A stretch of 40,896 bases of DNA, from assembly GCA_934525845.1 (NCBI GenBank), contig CAKSZS010000019.1, forward strand, positions 1 to 40,896. The letters are read 5' to 3'. The notes beneath the pieces are model-generated. The model was not told the origin of the DNA. It made no database searches and saw only the letters and a list, made by a program, of their open reading frames with translations. Position numbers and translations under genes: made by a program. The DNA is from an uncultured Faecalibacterium sp. Its GTDB lineage: Bacteria > Bacillota > Clostridia > Oscillospirales > Ruminococcaceae. Positions within the stretch are counted from its first letter, which is position 1. Every line of letters starts with the position of its first letter. Of this stretch, positions 14,790 through 23,479 are shown one piece after another.

Positions 14790-15971
14790 ATGAATGAACT
14801 CGCACTGAAGTACGGCTGCAACCCCAACCAGAAGCCCAGCCGCATTTATATGGAAGATGGTTCCGACCTGCCTGTCACCGTGCTGAACGGCAAGCCCGGC
14901 TACATCAATTTTCTGGATGCCCTCAACTCCATCCAGTTGGTCAAGGAGCTGAAGACCGCCTGCGGCCTGCCTGCCGCGGCCTCCTTCAAGCACGTTTCCC
15001 CGGCGGGCGCGGCTCTGGGCCTGCCCCTGACCGAGGTGGAGCGCAAGATGTACCACATCGCCCCGGATATGGAACTGTCCTCGCTGGCCTGTGCCTATGC
15101 CCGTGCCCGCGGCGCGGACCGGATGTCTTCCTTCGGCGACTGGATCGCTCTGTCGGACGTGTGCGATGTGCCCACTGCAAAGCTCATCCAGCATGAGGTG
15201 TCCGACGGCATCATTGCCCCGGGCTACGAGCCGGAAGCCCTGAAGATCCTGGCCGGCAAGAAGAAGGGCAGCTACAATGTGGTGGCCATCGACCCGGCCT
15301 ACAAGCCCGCCCCCATCGAGCACAAGCAGGTGTACGGCATCACCTTTGAGCAGGGCCGCAACGAGCTGGAGATCAACGCCGATACCATGCTGAACAACTG
15401 GGTCACCGAGAACAAGGACGTGACCGAGGAGCAGAAGCGTGACCTGGTCATTGCCCTCATCACCCTCAAGTACACCCAGTCCAACAGCGTGTGCTACACC
15501 GCAGGCGGTCAAACCATCGGCGTGGGTGCCGGCCAGCAGAGCCGCATCCACTGCACCCGTCTGGCAGGCCAGAAGGCTGACAACTGGCAGCTGCGCCACA
15601 TGGACAAGGTGCTGAACCTGCCCTTCCGTGACGATATCGCCAAGCCCAACCGGGACAACGCCATTGACGTGTACATCGGCGATACGCCGGAAGACGTCAT
15701 CGGCGATGATGTCTGGGCTGAGACTTTCACCGAGCAGCCCGCACCCCTGACCGCCGAGGAAAAGAAAGCCTATCTGAGCCAGGTCACCGGCGTGTGCCTG
15801 GGGTCGGATGCCTTCTTCCCCTTTGGCGACAACATCGAGCGTGCCCGCCGCTCCGGCGTCACCGCCATCGTGCAGCCCGGCGGCTCCATCCGTGACCAGC
15901 AGGTCATCGATACCTGCAACAAGTACGGCATCGCCATGGCCTTCTGCGGCCTGCGGCTGTTCCATCACTAA
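14790..15971 (+). CDS. purH: AICAR transformylase, stand-alone (PurH C-terminal domain only)
   Basis: 393-aa formyltransferase converting AICAR to FAICAR with 10-formyl-tetrahydrofolate. It has the transformylase signatures: LKYGCNPNQKPSR at the N-terminus, the catalytic Lys-His in ASFKHVSPAGAA, ITLKYTQSNSVCY, GVGAGQQSRIHC and SDAFFPFGDNIERA. The N-terminal methylglyoxal-synthase-like cyclohydrolase domain of normal PurH (about 200 residues) is absent by length and sequence; the gene before supplies that activity. CAGGAGG lies seven bases before the ATG. Confidence 0.94.
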   Translation: MNELALKYGCNPNQKPSRIYMEDGSDLPVTVLNGKPGYINFLDALNSIQLVKELKTACGLPAAASFKHVSPAGAALGLPLTEVERKMYHIAPDMELSSLACAYARARGADRMSSFGDWIALSDVCDVPTAKLIQHEVSDGIIAPGYEPEALKILAGKKKGSYNVVAIDPAYKPAPIEHKQVYGITFEQGRNELEINADTMLNNWVTENKDVTEEQKRDLVIALITLKYTQSNSVCYTAGGQTIGVGAGQQSRIHCTRLAGQKADNWQLRHMDKVLNLPFRDDIAKPNRDNAIDVYIGDTPEDVIGDDVWAETFTEQPAPLTAEEKKAYLSQVTGVCLGSDAFFPFGDNIERARRSGVTAIVQPGGSIRDQQVIDTCNKYGIAMAFCGLRLFHH

Positions 15972-15985
15972 GAGAAGGTGTAAAA

Positions 15986-17290
15986 ATGAGCAAAAAAATT
16001 CTGGTGGTTGGCGGCGGCGGCCGCGAGCACGCCATCATCAAGGCACTGAAAAAGAGTCCCGACTGCGGCGAAGTGTGGTGCGCGCCCGGCAACGGCGGTA
16101 TCCGCTACGACGCCAAGTGCAAGAACATCAAGGCCACCGATGTGGAGACCATGGTGGGCTTTGCGGTCGAGGAAAAGTTTGATTATGTGGTCGTGGCACA
16201 GGATGACCCGCTGGCTCTGGGCATGGTGGACGCGCTGGCAAAGGCCGGCATCCCGGCCTTTGGCCCGGACAAGGCCGCTGCCCGCATCGAGGCGTCCAAG
16301 GTGTTCTCCAAGGACCTGATGAAGAAGTACGGCATCCCCACCGCCAAGTATGAGACCTTCGATGACCCTGCCAAGGTCATGGAGTACATCAAGGCCGAGG
16401 GCAAGTACCCGGTGGTCATCAAGGCCGACGGTCTGGCTCTGGGCAAGGGCGTGCTCATCTGCGAGGACGAGCAGCAGGCCGCCGACGGCGTCAAGGAGAT
16501 CATGCTGGACAAGAAGTTCGGCGCATCCGGCAACCATGTGGTGGTGGAAGAGTTCCTCACCGGCCCGGAGGTCAGCGTGCTGAGCTTTACCGACGGCAAG
16601 GTGGTCAAGCCCATGGTGTCGTCCATGGACCACAAGCGTGCCAACGACCACGACACCGGCCTGAACACCGGCGGCATGGGCACCGTGGCCCCCAACCCCT
16701 ACTACACCCCGGAAATTGCCGCCGAGTGCATGGAGAAAATTTTCCTGCCCACCATCCGCGCCATGAACGCCGAGGGCTGCCCCTTCAAGGGCTGCCTGTA
16801 CTTTGGCCTGATGCTCACCCCGGACGGCCCCAAGGTCATCGAGTACAACTGCCGCTTCGGTGACCCCGAGACCCAGGTGGTGCTGCCCCTGCTGGAGGGC
16901 GACCTGCTGCACATCATGGAGGCCTGCACCAACGGCACCCTGGCCGACGAGGACGTGAAGTTCTCGGACGGCGCAGCCGCCTGCGTCATTCTGGCTTCCG
17001 GCGGCTACCCGGTGGCCTATGAGAAGGGCAAGCCCATCTCCGGCCTGGTGGACGGCCAGCTGCCCGACGAAGAGAACGTGACGGTGTACCACTCCGGCAC
17101 GGCCCTCACCGAGGACGGCCAGCTTGTCACCAACGGCGGCCGTGTGCTGGGCGTGACCGCCACCGGCCCGCGCCTGACCAACGCCCTGAGCCACGCTTAT
17201 GAAGCCGCAGAGAAGATTTCGTTCGACAAGCTGCACAAGCGCAATGACATCGGCCTGCGGGCGCTGAAGGCACTGGCAGAAAAGCAGTAA
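15986..17290 (+). CDS. purD: Phosphoribosylamine-glycine ligase
   Basis: 434-aa ATP-grasp enzyme joining glycine to phosphoribosylamine. N-terminal ILVVGGGGREHAIIKAL, the ATP-grasp region YPVVIKADGLALGKGVLIC, the GTGGMGTVAPNPYY-type loop (here LNTGGMGTVAPNPYY) and the metal-binding EYNCRFGDPETQVVLPLL are all intact. It is 15 bases downstream of purH, with AGAAGGTG as ribosome-binding site. Confidence 0.98.
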   Translation: MSKKILVVGGGGREHAIIKALKKSPDCGEVWCAPGNGGIRYDAKCKNIKATDVETMVGFAVEEKFDYVVVAQDDPLALGMVDALAKAGIPAFGPDKAAARIEASKVFSKDLMKKYGIPTAKYETFDDPAKVMEYIKAEGKYPVVIKADGLALGKGVLICEDEQQAADGVKEIMLDKKFGASGNHVVVEEFLTGPEVSVLSFTDGKVVKPMVSSMDHKRANDHDTGLNTGGMGTVAPNPYYTPEIAAECMEKIFLPTIRAMNAEGCPFKGCLYFGLMLTPDGPKVIEYNCRFGDPETQVVLPLLEGDLLHIMEACTNGTLADEDVKFSDGAAACVILASGGYPVAYEKGKPISGLVDGQLPDEENVTVYHSGTALTEDGQLVTNGGRVLGVTATGPRLTNALSHAYEAAEKISFDKLHKRNDIGLRALKALAEKQ

Positions 17291-17314
17291 AAATGATTAA
17301 GGGGGAACTTACCC

Positions 17315-20300
17315 ATGGTCTATCGTATTTATGTGGAAAAAAAGCCCGGCTTTGACGTCGAGGCAAATGGTCTGAAAAATGAGCTGACCAGCCTGCTGGG
17401 CATCCAGTCGCTCACCGGTCTGCGTCTGCTCAACCGCTACGACGTGGAGGGCATCGACGAGGCCTTATTCAACCAGTGCGCCAACACCGTGTTCAGCGAG
17501 CCGCCGGTGGACAACACCTATGCAGAGCTGCCCGCACACGAGGGTGTGGCTTTCGCGGTGGAGTACCTGCCCGGCCAGTTCGACCAGCGTGCGGACTCCG
17601 CCGCCGAGTGCATCCAGCTCATCAGCCAGGGCGAGCGCCCGCTGGTGCGCTCTGCCCGGGTCTACCTGCTGGAAGGCACCCTGACCGACGAGCAGGTGGC
17701 CGAGATCAAGAAGTATGTCATCAACCCGGTGGAGGCCCGCGAGGCTTCGCTGGACACCAAGTCCACCCTGAAGATGGAGTACCCTGTGCCCACCGCAGTG
17801 GCCGTGCTGGACGGCTTCAACCAGCTGGACGAAGAGGGCCTGAAGAAGTTCATCGGTGAGCAGGGGCTGGCCATGGATCTGGGCGACATCAAGTTCTGCC
17901 AGGAGTACTTCCGCTCCGAGCAGCGCGACCCCACCATCACCGAGATCAAGATGATCGACACCTATTGGTCCGATCACTGCCGCCATACCACCTTCGGCAC
18001 CATTCTGGATGACGTCCAGATCGATGATGAGGTGGTGCAGGCCGCTTTTGACCGCTACATGGCCATGCGCAAGGACCTGGGCCGGGAGAACAAGCCCCGC
18101 TGCATGATGGACCTGGCCACCATCGGTGCCAAGGAGCTGAAGAAGCAGGGCATCCTGAAGAACCTGGACGAGTCCGACGAGATCAACGCCTGCACCGTCA
18201 AGATCAAGTGCGACGTCAACGGCAAGGACGAGGACTGGCTGTTCCTGTTCAAGAACGAGACCCACAACCACCCCACCGAGATCGAACCCTTCGGCGGTGC
18301 GGCTACCTGCATCGGCGGTGCCATCCGTGACCCGCTGTCCGGCCGCAGCTACGTCTATCAGGCCATGCGCGTCACCGGTGCCGGTGATCCGCTCAAGCCC
18401 GTCAGCGAGACCCTGCCCGGCAAGCTGCCCCAGCGCAAGCTGGTGACCACCGCCGCCGCCGGTTATTCTTCCTACGGCAACCAGATCGGCCTGGCCACCG
18501 GCCAGGTGGATGAAATTTATCACCCCGGCTATGTGGCCAAGCGCATGGAGATCGGTGCGGTGGTGGGTGCCACCCCGGCTTCCCATGTGCGCCGCGAGTG
18601 CCCGGCTCCCGGGGATGTGATCGTGCTGCTGGGCGGCCGCACCGGCCGCGATGGCGTGGGCGGTGCCACCGGTTCCTCCAAGGCCCACAAGCTGGACAGC
18701 CTGGAGCACTGCGGTGCCGAGGTGCAGAAGGGCAATGCCCCCATCGAGCGCAAGCTGCAGCGCCTGTTCCGCCGGGAAGATGCCTGCAGGATGATCAAGC
18801 GCTGCAACGACTTTGGCGCCGGCGGCGTTTCTGTGGCCATCGGCGAGCTGGCCGACGGCCTGTACATCGACCTGAACAAGGTCACCAAGAAGTATGACGG
18901 CCTGGACGGCACCGAGCTGGCCATCAGTGAGAGCCAGGAGCGCATGGCTGTGGCCCTGGCCCCCGAGGATGTGGACAAGTTCATTGCCCTGGCCAACGAA
19001 GAGAACCTGGAGGCCACCCCGGTGGCCAAGGTCACCGAGGAAAAGCGCCTGAACATGGTGTGGAACGGCGTGTCCATCGTGAACATCAGCCGCGAGTTCC
19101 TCAACTCCAACGGTGCCGAAAAGCACCAGAACGTCCATGTGGAGCGCGGCACCGTGTGGCAGCCCCAGTGGGCGGGCCTGACCTTTGCCCAGAAGATGAA
19201 GAGCATGGTAGGCGACCTGAACGTCTGCAGCAAGAAGGGCCTGTCCGAGCGGTTCGACTCCACCATTGGCGCCGCTACCGTGCTGATGCCCTTCGGCGGC
19301 GCTTACCAGCTCACCCCGCAGAACGCCATGGTGGCAAAGCTGCCCGTGGACGGCGAGACCAATACCTGCTCCGGCATGGCCTGGGGCTACAACCCCTATC
19401 TGATGAGTGCCGACCAGTACAAGGGTGCGCAGATGGCGGTCATCGAGAGCGTCACCAAGCTGGTGGCCACCGGCTTCCGCTATGAGGACGCATATCTGAC
19501 TTTCCAGGAGTACTTCGAGCGCCTGGGCACCCAGCCGGAGCGCTGGGGCAAGCCGCTGGCCGCTCTGCTGGGCGCACTGGATGCCCAGATGGGTCTGGGC
19601 ATTGCCTCCATCGGCGGCAAGGACAGTATGTCCGGCTCCTTTGAAAAGCTGGATGTGCCCCCGACGCTGGTCTCCTTCGCCACTGCCATCGGCAAGGCCA
19701 ACAAAGTGGTGTCCACCGAGTTCAAGAAGCCGGAGAGCACCGTGGTGGTGGTGCGCCCCATCATCGACCCGGAGACCGGCTGCCCCAACTTCTTCTCCCT
19801 CAAGGCCAACTACAAGATCGTGGAAGACATGATCGAAGAAGGCATGGTGGCATCTGCCTGCTCGGTGGGCTACGGCGGCATCGCCGAGGCCCTGTTCAAG
19901 ATGGGTCTGGGCAACCACATCGGCTTCAAGATGCGGGCCGACATGACCACCCACCGGATGTTCGAGCCGATGTATGGTTCCATCGTACTGGAAATGGTTT
20001 CCGATTCGCCCGCCGGTGAGATCCTGGGCGAGACCACCAAGGACTATGTCTTTGAAGCCTGCGGCGAGAAGATGGATATGGCTGAGCTGCAGGAGATCTG
20101 GGAGAGCAAGCTGGAGCCGGTGTACCCCTACCGCAAGGCAGGCCCCACGGTGGAAAAGATCACCGGCAAGCTGGCCGCTCCCGCCGCGGCGCCCAAGATC
20201 GGCGTGGCAAAGCCCAAGGTCATCATTCCGGTCTTCCCGGGCACCAACTGCGAGTACGACACCGCCCACGCCTTTGCCCGCGCCGGTGCTGACCCGGAGA

Positions 20301-21010
20301 TCCTGGTCATCCGCAACCTGACCCCCGCCGACGTGGCCGAGAGCTGCCAGGCGCTGGTCAAGGCCATCGACAACAGCCAGATCGTCATGCTGCCCGGCGG
20401 CTTCTCCGGCGGCGACGAGCCGGACGGCAGTGCCAAGTTCATCGCCTCCTTCTTCCGGAACCCGGAGGTCACCGAGGCAGTGCGCCGCCTGCTGCAGCAG
20501 CGCGACGGCCTGATGCTGGGCATCTGCAACGGTTTCCAGGCCCTCATCAAGCTGGGCCTGGCCGCTTACGGCGACATCCGCCCCATCACGTCCTATGACC
20601 CGACCCTGACCTTCAACACCATCGGCCGCCACCAGAGTATGCTGGTGCGCACCCGTGTGGCTTCCACCGGCAGCCCCTGGCTGAGCAAGTGCGCCGTGGG
20701 CGACGAGCACACCATCGCCATCAGCCACGGCGAGGGCCGCTTTGTGGCCCCGCAGGAGGTGCTGGACACCCTGCTGAAGAATGGCCAGATCGCCACCCAG
20801 TATGTGGATCACGACGGCAACCCGACCATGGACCAGCGCTACAACCCCAACGGCTCGGTGCTGGCCATCGAGGGCATCACCAGCCCGGACGGCCGCGTGT
20901 TCGGCAAGATGGGCCACTCGGAGCGCAGCGGCGAGTACCTGTACAAGAACGTCACCGGCGACAAATATCAGCCGATCTTTGAGGGCGGCGTGGACTATTT
21001 CAAGATTTGA
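17315..21010 (+). CDS. purL: Phosphoribosylformylglycinamidine synthase, single chain
   Basis: 1231-aa enzyme turning FGAR into FGAM with ATP and glutamine. It is the large single-polypeptide form: a PurS-like N-terminal part (YRIYVEKKPGFDVEANGL), two PurM-like halves (KNETHNHPTEIEPFGGAATC, then SIGGKDSMSGSFEKL in the second half) and a C-terminal class I glutaminase beginning VIIPVFPGTNCEYDTAHAF. The nucleophile is Cys1071 in LGICNGFQAL and the His is in ISHGEGRF. Clostridial enzymes of this length are known; no separate purS or purQ is present. The gene is 24 bases after purD with AAGGGGG before the ATG. Confidence 0.97.
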   Translation: MVYRIYVEKKPGFDVEANGLKNELTSLLGIQSLTGLRLLNRYDVEGIDEALFNQCANTVFSEPPVDNTYAELPAHEGVAFAVEYLPGQFDQRADSAAECIQLISQGERPLVRSARVYLLEGTLTDEQVAEIKKYVINPVEAREASLDTKSTLKMEYPVPTAVAVLDGFNQLDEEGLKKFIGEQGLAMDLGDIKFCQEYFRSEQRDPTITEIKMIDTYWSDHCRHTTFGTILDDVQIDDEVVQAAFDRYMAMRKDLGRENKPRCMMDLATIGAKELKKQGILKNLDESDEINACTVKIKCDVNGKDEDWLFLFKNETHNHPTEIEPFGGAATCIGGAIRDPLSGRSYVYQAMRVTGAGDPLKPVSETLPGKLPQRKLVTTAAAGYSSYGNQIGLATGQVDEIYHPGYVAKRMEIGAVVGATPASHVRRECPAPGDVIVLLGGRTGRDGVGGATGSSKAHKLDSLEHCGAEVQKGNAPIERKLQRLFRREDACRMIKRCNDFGAGGVSVAIGELADGLYIDLNKVTKKYDGLDGTELAISESQERMAVALAPEDVDKFIALANEENLEATPVAKVTEEKRLNMVWNGVSIVNISREFLNSNGAEKHQNVHVERGTVWQPQWAGLTFAQKMKSMVGDLNVCSKKGLSERFDSTIGAATVLMPFGGAYQLTPQNAMVAKLPVDGETNTCSGMAWGYNPYLMSADQYKGAQMAVIESVTKLVATGFRYEDAYLTFQEYFERLGTQPERWGKPLAALLGALDAQMGLGIASIGGKDSMSGSFEKLDVPPTLVSFATAIGKANKVVSTEFKKPESTVVVVRPIIDPETGCPNFFSLKANYKIVEDMIEEGMVASACSVGYGGIAEALFKMGLGNHIGFKMRADMTTHRMFEPMYGSIVLEMVSDSPAGEILGETTKDYVFEACGEKMDMAELQEIWESKLEPVYPYRKAGPTVEKITGKLAAPAAAPKIGVAKPKVIIPVFPGTNCEYDTAHAFARAGADPEILVIRNLTPADVAESCQALVKAIDNSQIVMLPGGFSGGDEPDGSAKFIASFFRNPEVTEAVRRLLQQRDGLMLGICNGFQALIKLGLAAYGDIRPITSYDPTLTFNTIGRHQSMLVRTRVASTGSPWLSKCAVGDEHTIAISHGEGRFVAPQEVLDTLLKNGQIATQYVDHDGNPTMDQRYNPNGSVLAIEGITSPDGRVFGKMGHSERSGEYLYKNVTGDKYQPIFEGGVDYFKI

Positions 21011-21050
21011 TGGTACAATAAAGCAAAAAAGAAAAGCTGTCTGCTGAAGA

Positions 21051-21187
21051 TGCGCCCTCACCCGTCATCACCTGCGGTGCTGACACCCTCCCCCGACCGG
21101 GTGAGGGCTTTGCCGTGACCGTGATGCTGTTGAAGCCTTCCCCCGGACGGGGGAAGGTGGTGAGCTTGCGAGCCGGATGAGGGCGCA
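21051..21187. repeat. Palindromic intergenic repeat family C, copy 3 (purL-purB)
   Basis: 137 bases bounded by TGCGCCCTCACCCG (21051-21064) and CGGATGAGGGCGCA (21174-21187), a 14-base inverted repeat with one mismatch. The right half is nearly the same as in copy 1 (CCTTCCCCCGGACGGGGGAA, GAGCTTGCGAGCCGGATGAG). Confidence 0.78.
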
Positions 21188-21237
21188 CCAGAAGCAGAAG
21201 CCCAGAATCTCCATCAAATCACAGGAGGAAACAACCA

Positions 21238-22683
21238 ATGTCTCAGCATGACCGTTATATCAGCCCGTTTTCCACCCGCTATGCCTCCGACGAGATGCAG
21301 TACATCTTCTCGGATGACAACAAGTTCCGCACCTGGCGCCGTCTGTGGGTGGCACTGGCCCGGGCCGAGATGAACCAGGGCCTGACCAACATCACCCCCG
21401 ACATGGTGGCCGAGCTGGAAGCCCATGTGGACGATATCAACTACGAAGTGGCCATTGAGCGCGAAAAGCTGGTGCGCCATGACGTCATGAGCCATGTGTA
21501 CGCCTACGGCCAGCAGTGCCCCAAGGCAGCGGGTATCATCCATCTGGGTGCCACCAGCTGCTATGTGGGCGACAACACCGACATCATCGTCATGCGCCAG
21601 GGCCTGGAGCTGGTGCGCAAGAAGCTCATCGGCGTGCTGGCCAAGCTGGGCCGCTTCGCCGAGGAGTACAAGGATATGCCCTGCATGGCCTACACCCACT
21701 GCCAGCCCGCCCAGCCCACCACCGTGGGCAAGCGTGCCACCCTGTGGGCCAACGAGCTGGTGATGGATCTGCAGGAGATCGACCACCGTCTGGCTGCCCT
21801 GCAGCTGCGCGGCGTCAAGGGCACCACCGGCACCCAGGCTTCCTTCATGGAGCTGTTCAAGGGCGACGCCGACAAGATCCGCGCCGTGGATGCATCCATC
21901 GCCAAGGAGATGGGCTTTGCGCCGGAGGCGGTCATCCCGGTGTCCGGCCAGACCTACAGCCGCAAGGTGGATGCCTTCATCCTGAACGCCCTGGCCGGCA
22001 TCGGTCAGAGCTGCATGAAGTTTGCCACCGACCTGCGTCTGCTGGCCAACTTCAAGGAGATGGAAGAGCCGTTCGAGAAGAACCAGATCGGTTCCTCCGC
22101 CATGCCCTACAAACGCAACCCCATGCGCTGTGAGCGCATCTGCGCTCTGAGCCGCTACCTGATGGTGGATGTGCTGAACCCCAGCTTCACCACCGGAACC
22201 CAGTGGTTTGAGCGCACCCTGGACGACAGCGCCAACAAGCGCGTGGCCATGGCCGAGGGCTTCCTGGCCACCGACGCCATCCTGAACATCATGCTGAATG
22301 TCACCGACGGCATCGTGGTGTACCCCAAGGTGGTGCGCAGCCGCCTGATGGCCGAGCTGCCCTTCATGGCCAGCGAGAACATCATGATGCAGGCCGTGGA
22401 AAAGGGCGGCAACCGTCAGGAGCTGCACGAGCGCCTGCGCCAGCACGCCATTGCCGCCGGCAAGCAGGTCAAGGAAGAAGGCCTGCCCAACGACATGGTG
22501 GACCGCATTGCTGCCGACCCCGCTTTTGGCCTGACCAAGGAGGAGATCGTGGCAGGTCTGGTGCCGGAGAACTTTGTGGGCCGTGCACCCCAGCAGGTGG
22601 AGGAGTTCATCGCCAACGTGCTGCAGCCCATCTTTGACGCCAACCCCGATGCCGTGGAGCAGCACGCATCCTTGAGTGTGTAA
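21238..22683 (+). CDS. purB: Adenylosuccinate lyase
   Basis: 481-aa member of the aspartase/fumarase superfamily. It acts twice in purine synthesis, releasing fumarate from SAICAR and from adenylosuccinate. Marks: YISPFSTRYASDEMQYIFSD at the N-terminus, the substrate loop HLGATSCYVGDNTD, the catalytic His region MAYTHCQPAQPTTVGKR, and the signature GSSAMPYKRNPMRCE with the flexible catalytic loop. It is the last gene of the operon. AGGAGG lies ten bases before the ATG, after the third family C repeat. Confidence 0.97.
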   Translation: MSQHDRYISPFSTRYASDEMQYIFSDDNKFRTWRRLWVALARAEMNQGLTNITPDMVAELEAHVDDINYEVAIEREKLVRHDVMSHVYAYGQQCPKAAGIIHLGATSCYVGDNTDIIVMRQGLELVRKKLIGVLAKLGRFAEEYKDMPCMAYTHCQPAQPTTVGKRATLWANELVMDLQEIDHRLAALQLRGVKGTTGTQASFMELFKGDADKIRAVDASIAKEMGFAPEAVIPVSGQTYSRKVDAFILNALAGIGQSCMKFATDLRLLANFKEMEEPFEKNQIGSSAMPYKRNPMRCERICALSRYLMVDVLNPSFTTGTQWFERTLDDSANKRVAMAEGFLATDAILNIMLNVTDGIVVYPKVVRSRLMAELPFMASENIMMQAVEKGGNRQELHERLRQHAIAAGKQVKEEGLPNDMVDRIAADPAFGLTKEEIVAGLVPENFVGRAPQQVEEFIANVLQPIFDANPDAVEQHASLSV

Positions 22684-22704
22684 TCGCAGAAGAATCGTAT
22701 TTTT

Positions 22705-22740
22705 ACAGCAGGGAGAAGTCTACGGGCTTCTCCCTGCTGT
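22705..22740 (+). terminator. Hairpin at the end of the purine operon
   Basis: ACAGCAGGGAGAAG pairs perfectly with CTTCTCCCTGCTGT around an 8-base loop. The T-run after it is poor (TTATGTG), so it may stabilise the 3' end rather than act as a classic terminator. Confidence 0.65.
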
Positions 22741-22755
22741 TATGTGCGGAAATTC

Positions 22756-22784
22756 TATACAGAAAGAGTGAGATATGGTATACT
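22756..22784 (+). promoter_or_regulatory. Promoter of the PBECR-like gene
   Basis: Extended -10 TGGTATACT (TATACT at 22779-22784) with a weak -35 TATACA (22756-22761) at 17-base spacing. The predicted start of transcription is only about 10 bases before the ATG. Confidence 0.55.
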
Positions 22785-22800
22785 GCTCTTATAAAACAGG

Positions 22801-23196
22801 ATGGGCGTGAAACAGGACGTGAATTTTATTTGCAAAATCAATCGGGAGCTTTATCGGGTGGTTGAAGAAGATTTGGTGACAGATGAGGTTATTATTACCG
22901 AACAGCAGGTCCTTCATATTGAAGAGGGACACCCAGGAGATTTTGAACGCCTTGCGGACTACATTCCACAGATTTTGCAGGACCCGGATTACATTTTACG
23001 GGGAAATCGTCCGCATACGGCGCTGGTTCTGAAGCGGATTGAAACGCCGGAATTTGAAGCAGAGGTGATCCTGCGGCTGAAGGTATCGAGTGATCCGGTG
23101 GATTATAAGAACTCGATCATTACGATGTGGAAAATCAGTAAAAAACGCTTTCTGCGTCTGCTTCGGCAGGGAGAAATGCTTTACAAAAAAGAATAA
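22801..23196 (+). CDS. PBECR-type nuclease-like protein
   Basis: 131-aa protein. The core VTDEVIITEQQVLHIEEGHP, then DYIPQILQDPDYILRGN, TALVLKRIE, EVILRLKVSSDPVDYKNSII and TMWKISKKRFLRLLRQ follows the PBECR group (phage Barnase-EndoU-ColicinE5/D-RelE-like nucleases), usually a domain of phage head proteins or polymorphic toxins. Here it stands alone, with only about 25 residues before the domain. Nuclease activity is inferred from family only. There is no clear ribosome-binding site and the 5' leader would be very short, so it may be read as a leaderless message. No immunity or antitoxin gene is adjacent. Lower GC than its neighbours suggests horizontal arrival. Confidence 0.72.
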   Translation: MGVKQDVNFICKINRELYRVVEEDLVTDEVIITEQQVLHIEEGHPGDFERLADYIPQILQDPDYILRGNRPHTALVLKRIETPEFEAEVILRLKVSSDPVDYKNSIITMWKISKKRFLRLLRQGEMLYKKE

Positions 23197-23208
23197 ATGT
23201 GCTATCCT
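23180..23208 (+). promoter_or_regulatory. Promoter of the intergenic RNA
   Basis: TTTACA (23180-23185), 17-base spacer, TATCCT (23203-23208). It overlaps the 3' end of the PBECR-like gene. Confidence 0.6.
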
Positions 23209-23214
23209 GTACAT

Positions 23215-23412
23215 AGGATAAGAGAGCATCTGAGGTGGTCAATTTCGTGGCAGCCACACGCCGCTGGTAACGACAAGGGCTTTGCCCTGAGAGATGCAGG
23301 AGAACGCCACGCCTGCCGGATGCCACTCGATGGGGAACGGTTTTGATGCCGTTCCCCGTTCCTGTTTTCAGGGATAAAAGGCCGTCGCCGAAAGGCGGCG
23401 GCCTTTTTTGCG
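23215..23412 (+). ncRNA. Candidate structured non-coding RNA of about 195 nt, class not identified
   Basis: No open frame fills this interval, yet it is bounded by a promoter (23180-23208) and a very strong terminator. It is rich in stems: GCATCT (23224-23229) with AGATGC (23292-23297) closing an outer helix; GTGGC/GCCAC and GGGC/GCCC hairpins inside; GGGGAACGG (23332-23340) with CCGTTCCCC (23349-23357). GC content is high. Size and position would suit a 6S-like or other housekeeping RNA or a cis-acting leader for rsuA, but the terminator before rsuA favours a free RNA. I could not match it to SRP, 6S, tmRNA, RNase P or a known riboswitch by eye. Confidence 0.6.
23376..23409 (+). terminator. 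Terminator of the intergenic RNA
   Basis: AAAAGGCCGTCGCC / GGCGGCGGCCTTTTTT with a GAAA tetraloop-like centre and a T6 run. Confidence 0.93.
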
Positions 23413-23479
23413 TCCCTTGCACAAATTCTCCTATCATGTTACACTGAAAGCAAACCCATCGAAAAAGGAGTAGCGCATC

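Noticed and set aside
17465..21061. 1198-aa open frame opposite purL
   Set aside because: A GC-rich shadow frame with low-complexity His/Gln/Gly content; purL on the plus strand is certain.
23215..23412. Glycine or TPP riboswitch
   Set aside because: Short likenesses (CTCTCAGGGCAAAG on the minus strand) are not backed by the rest of either consensus.
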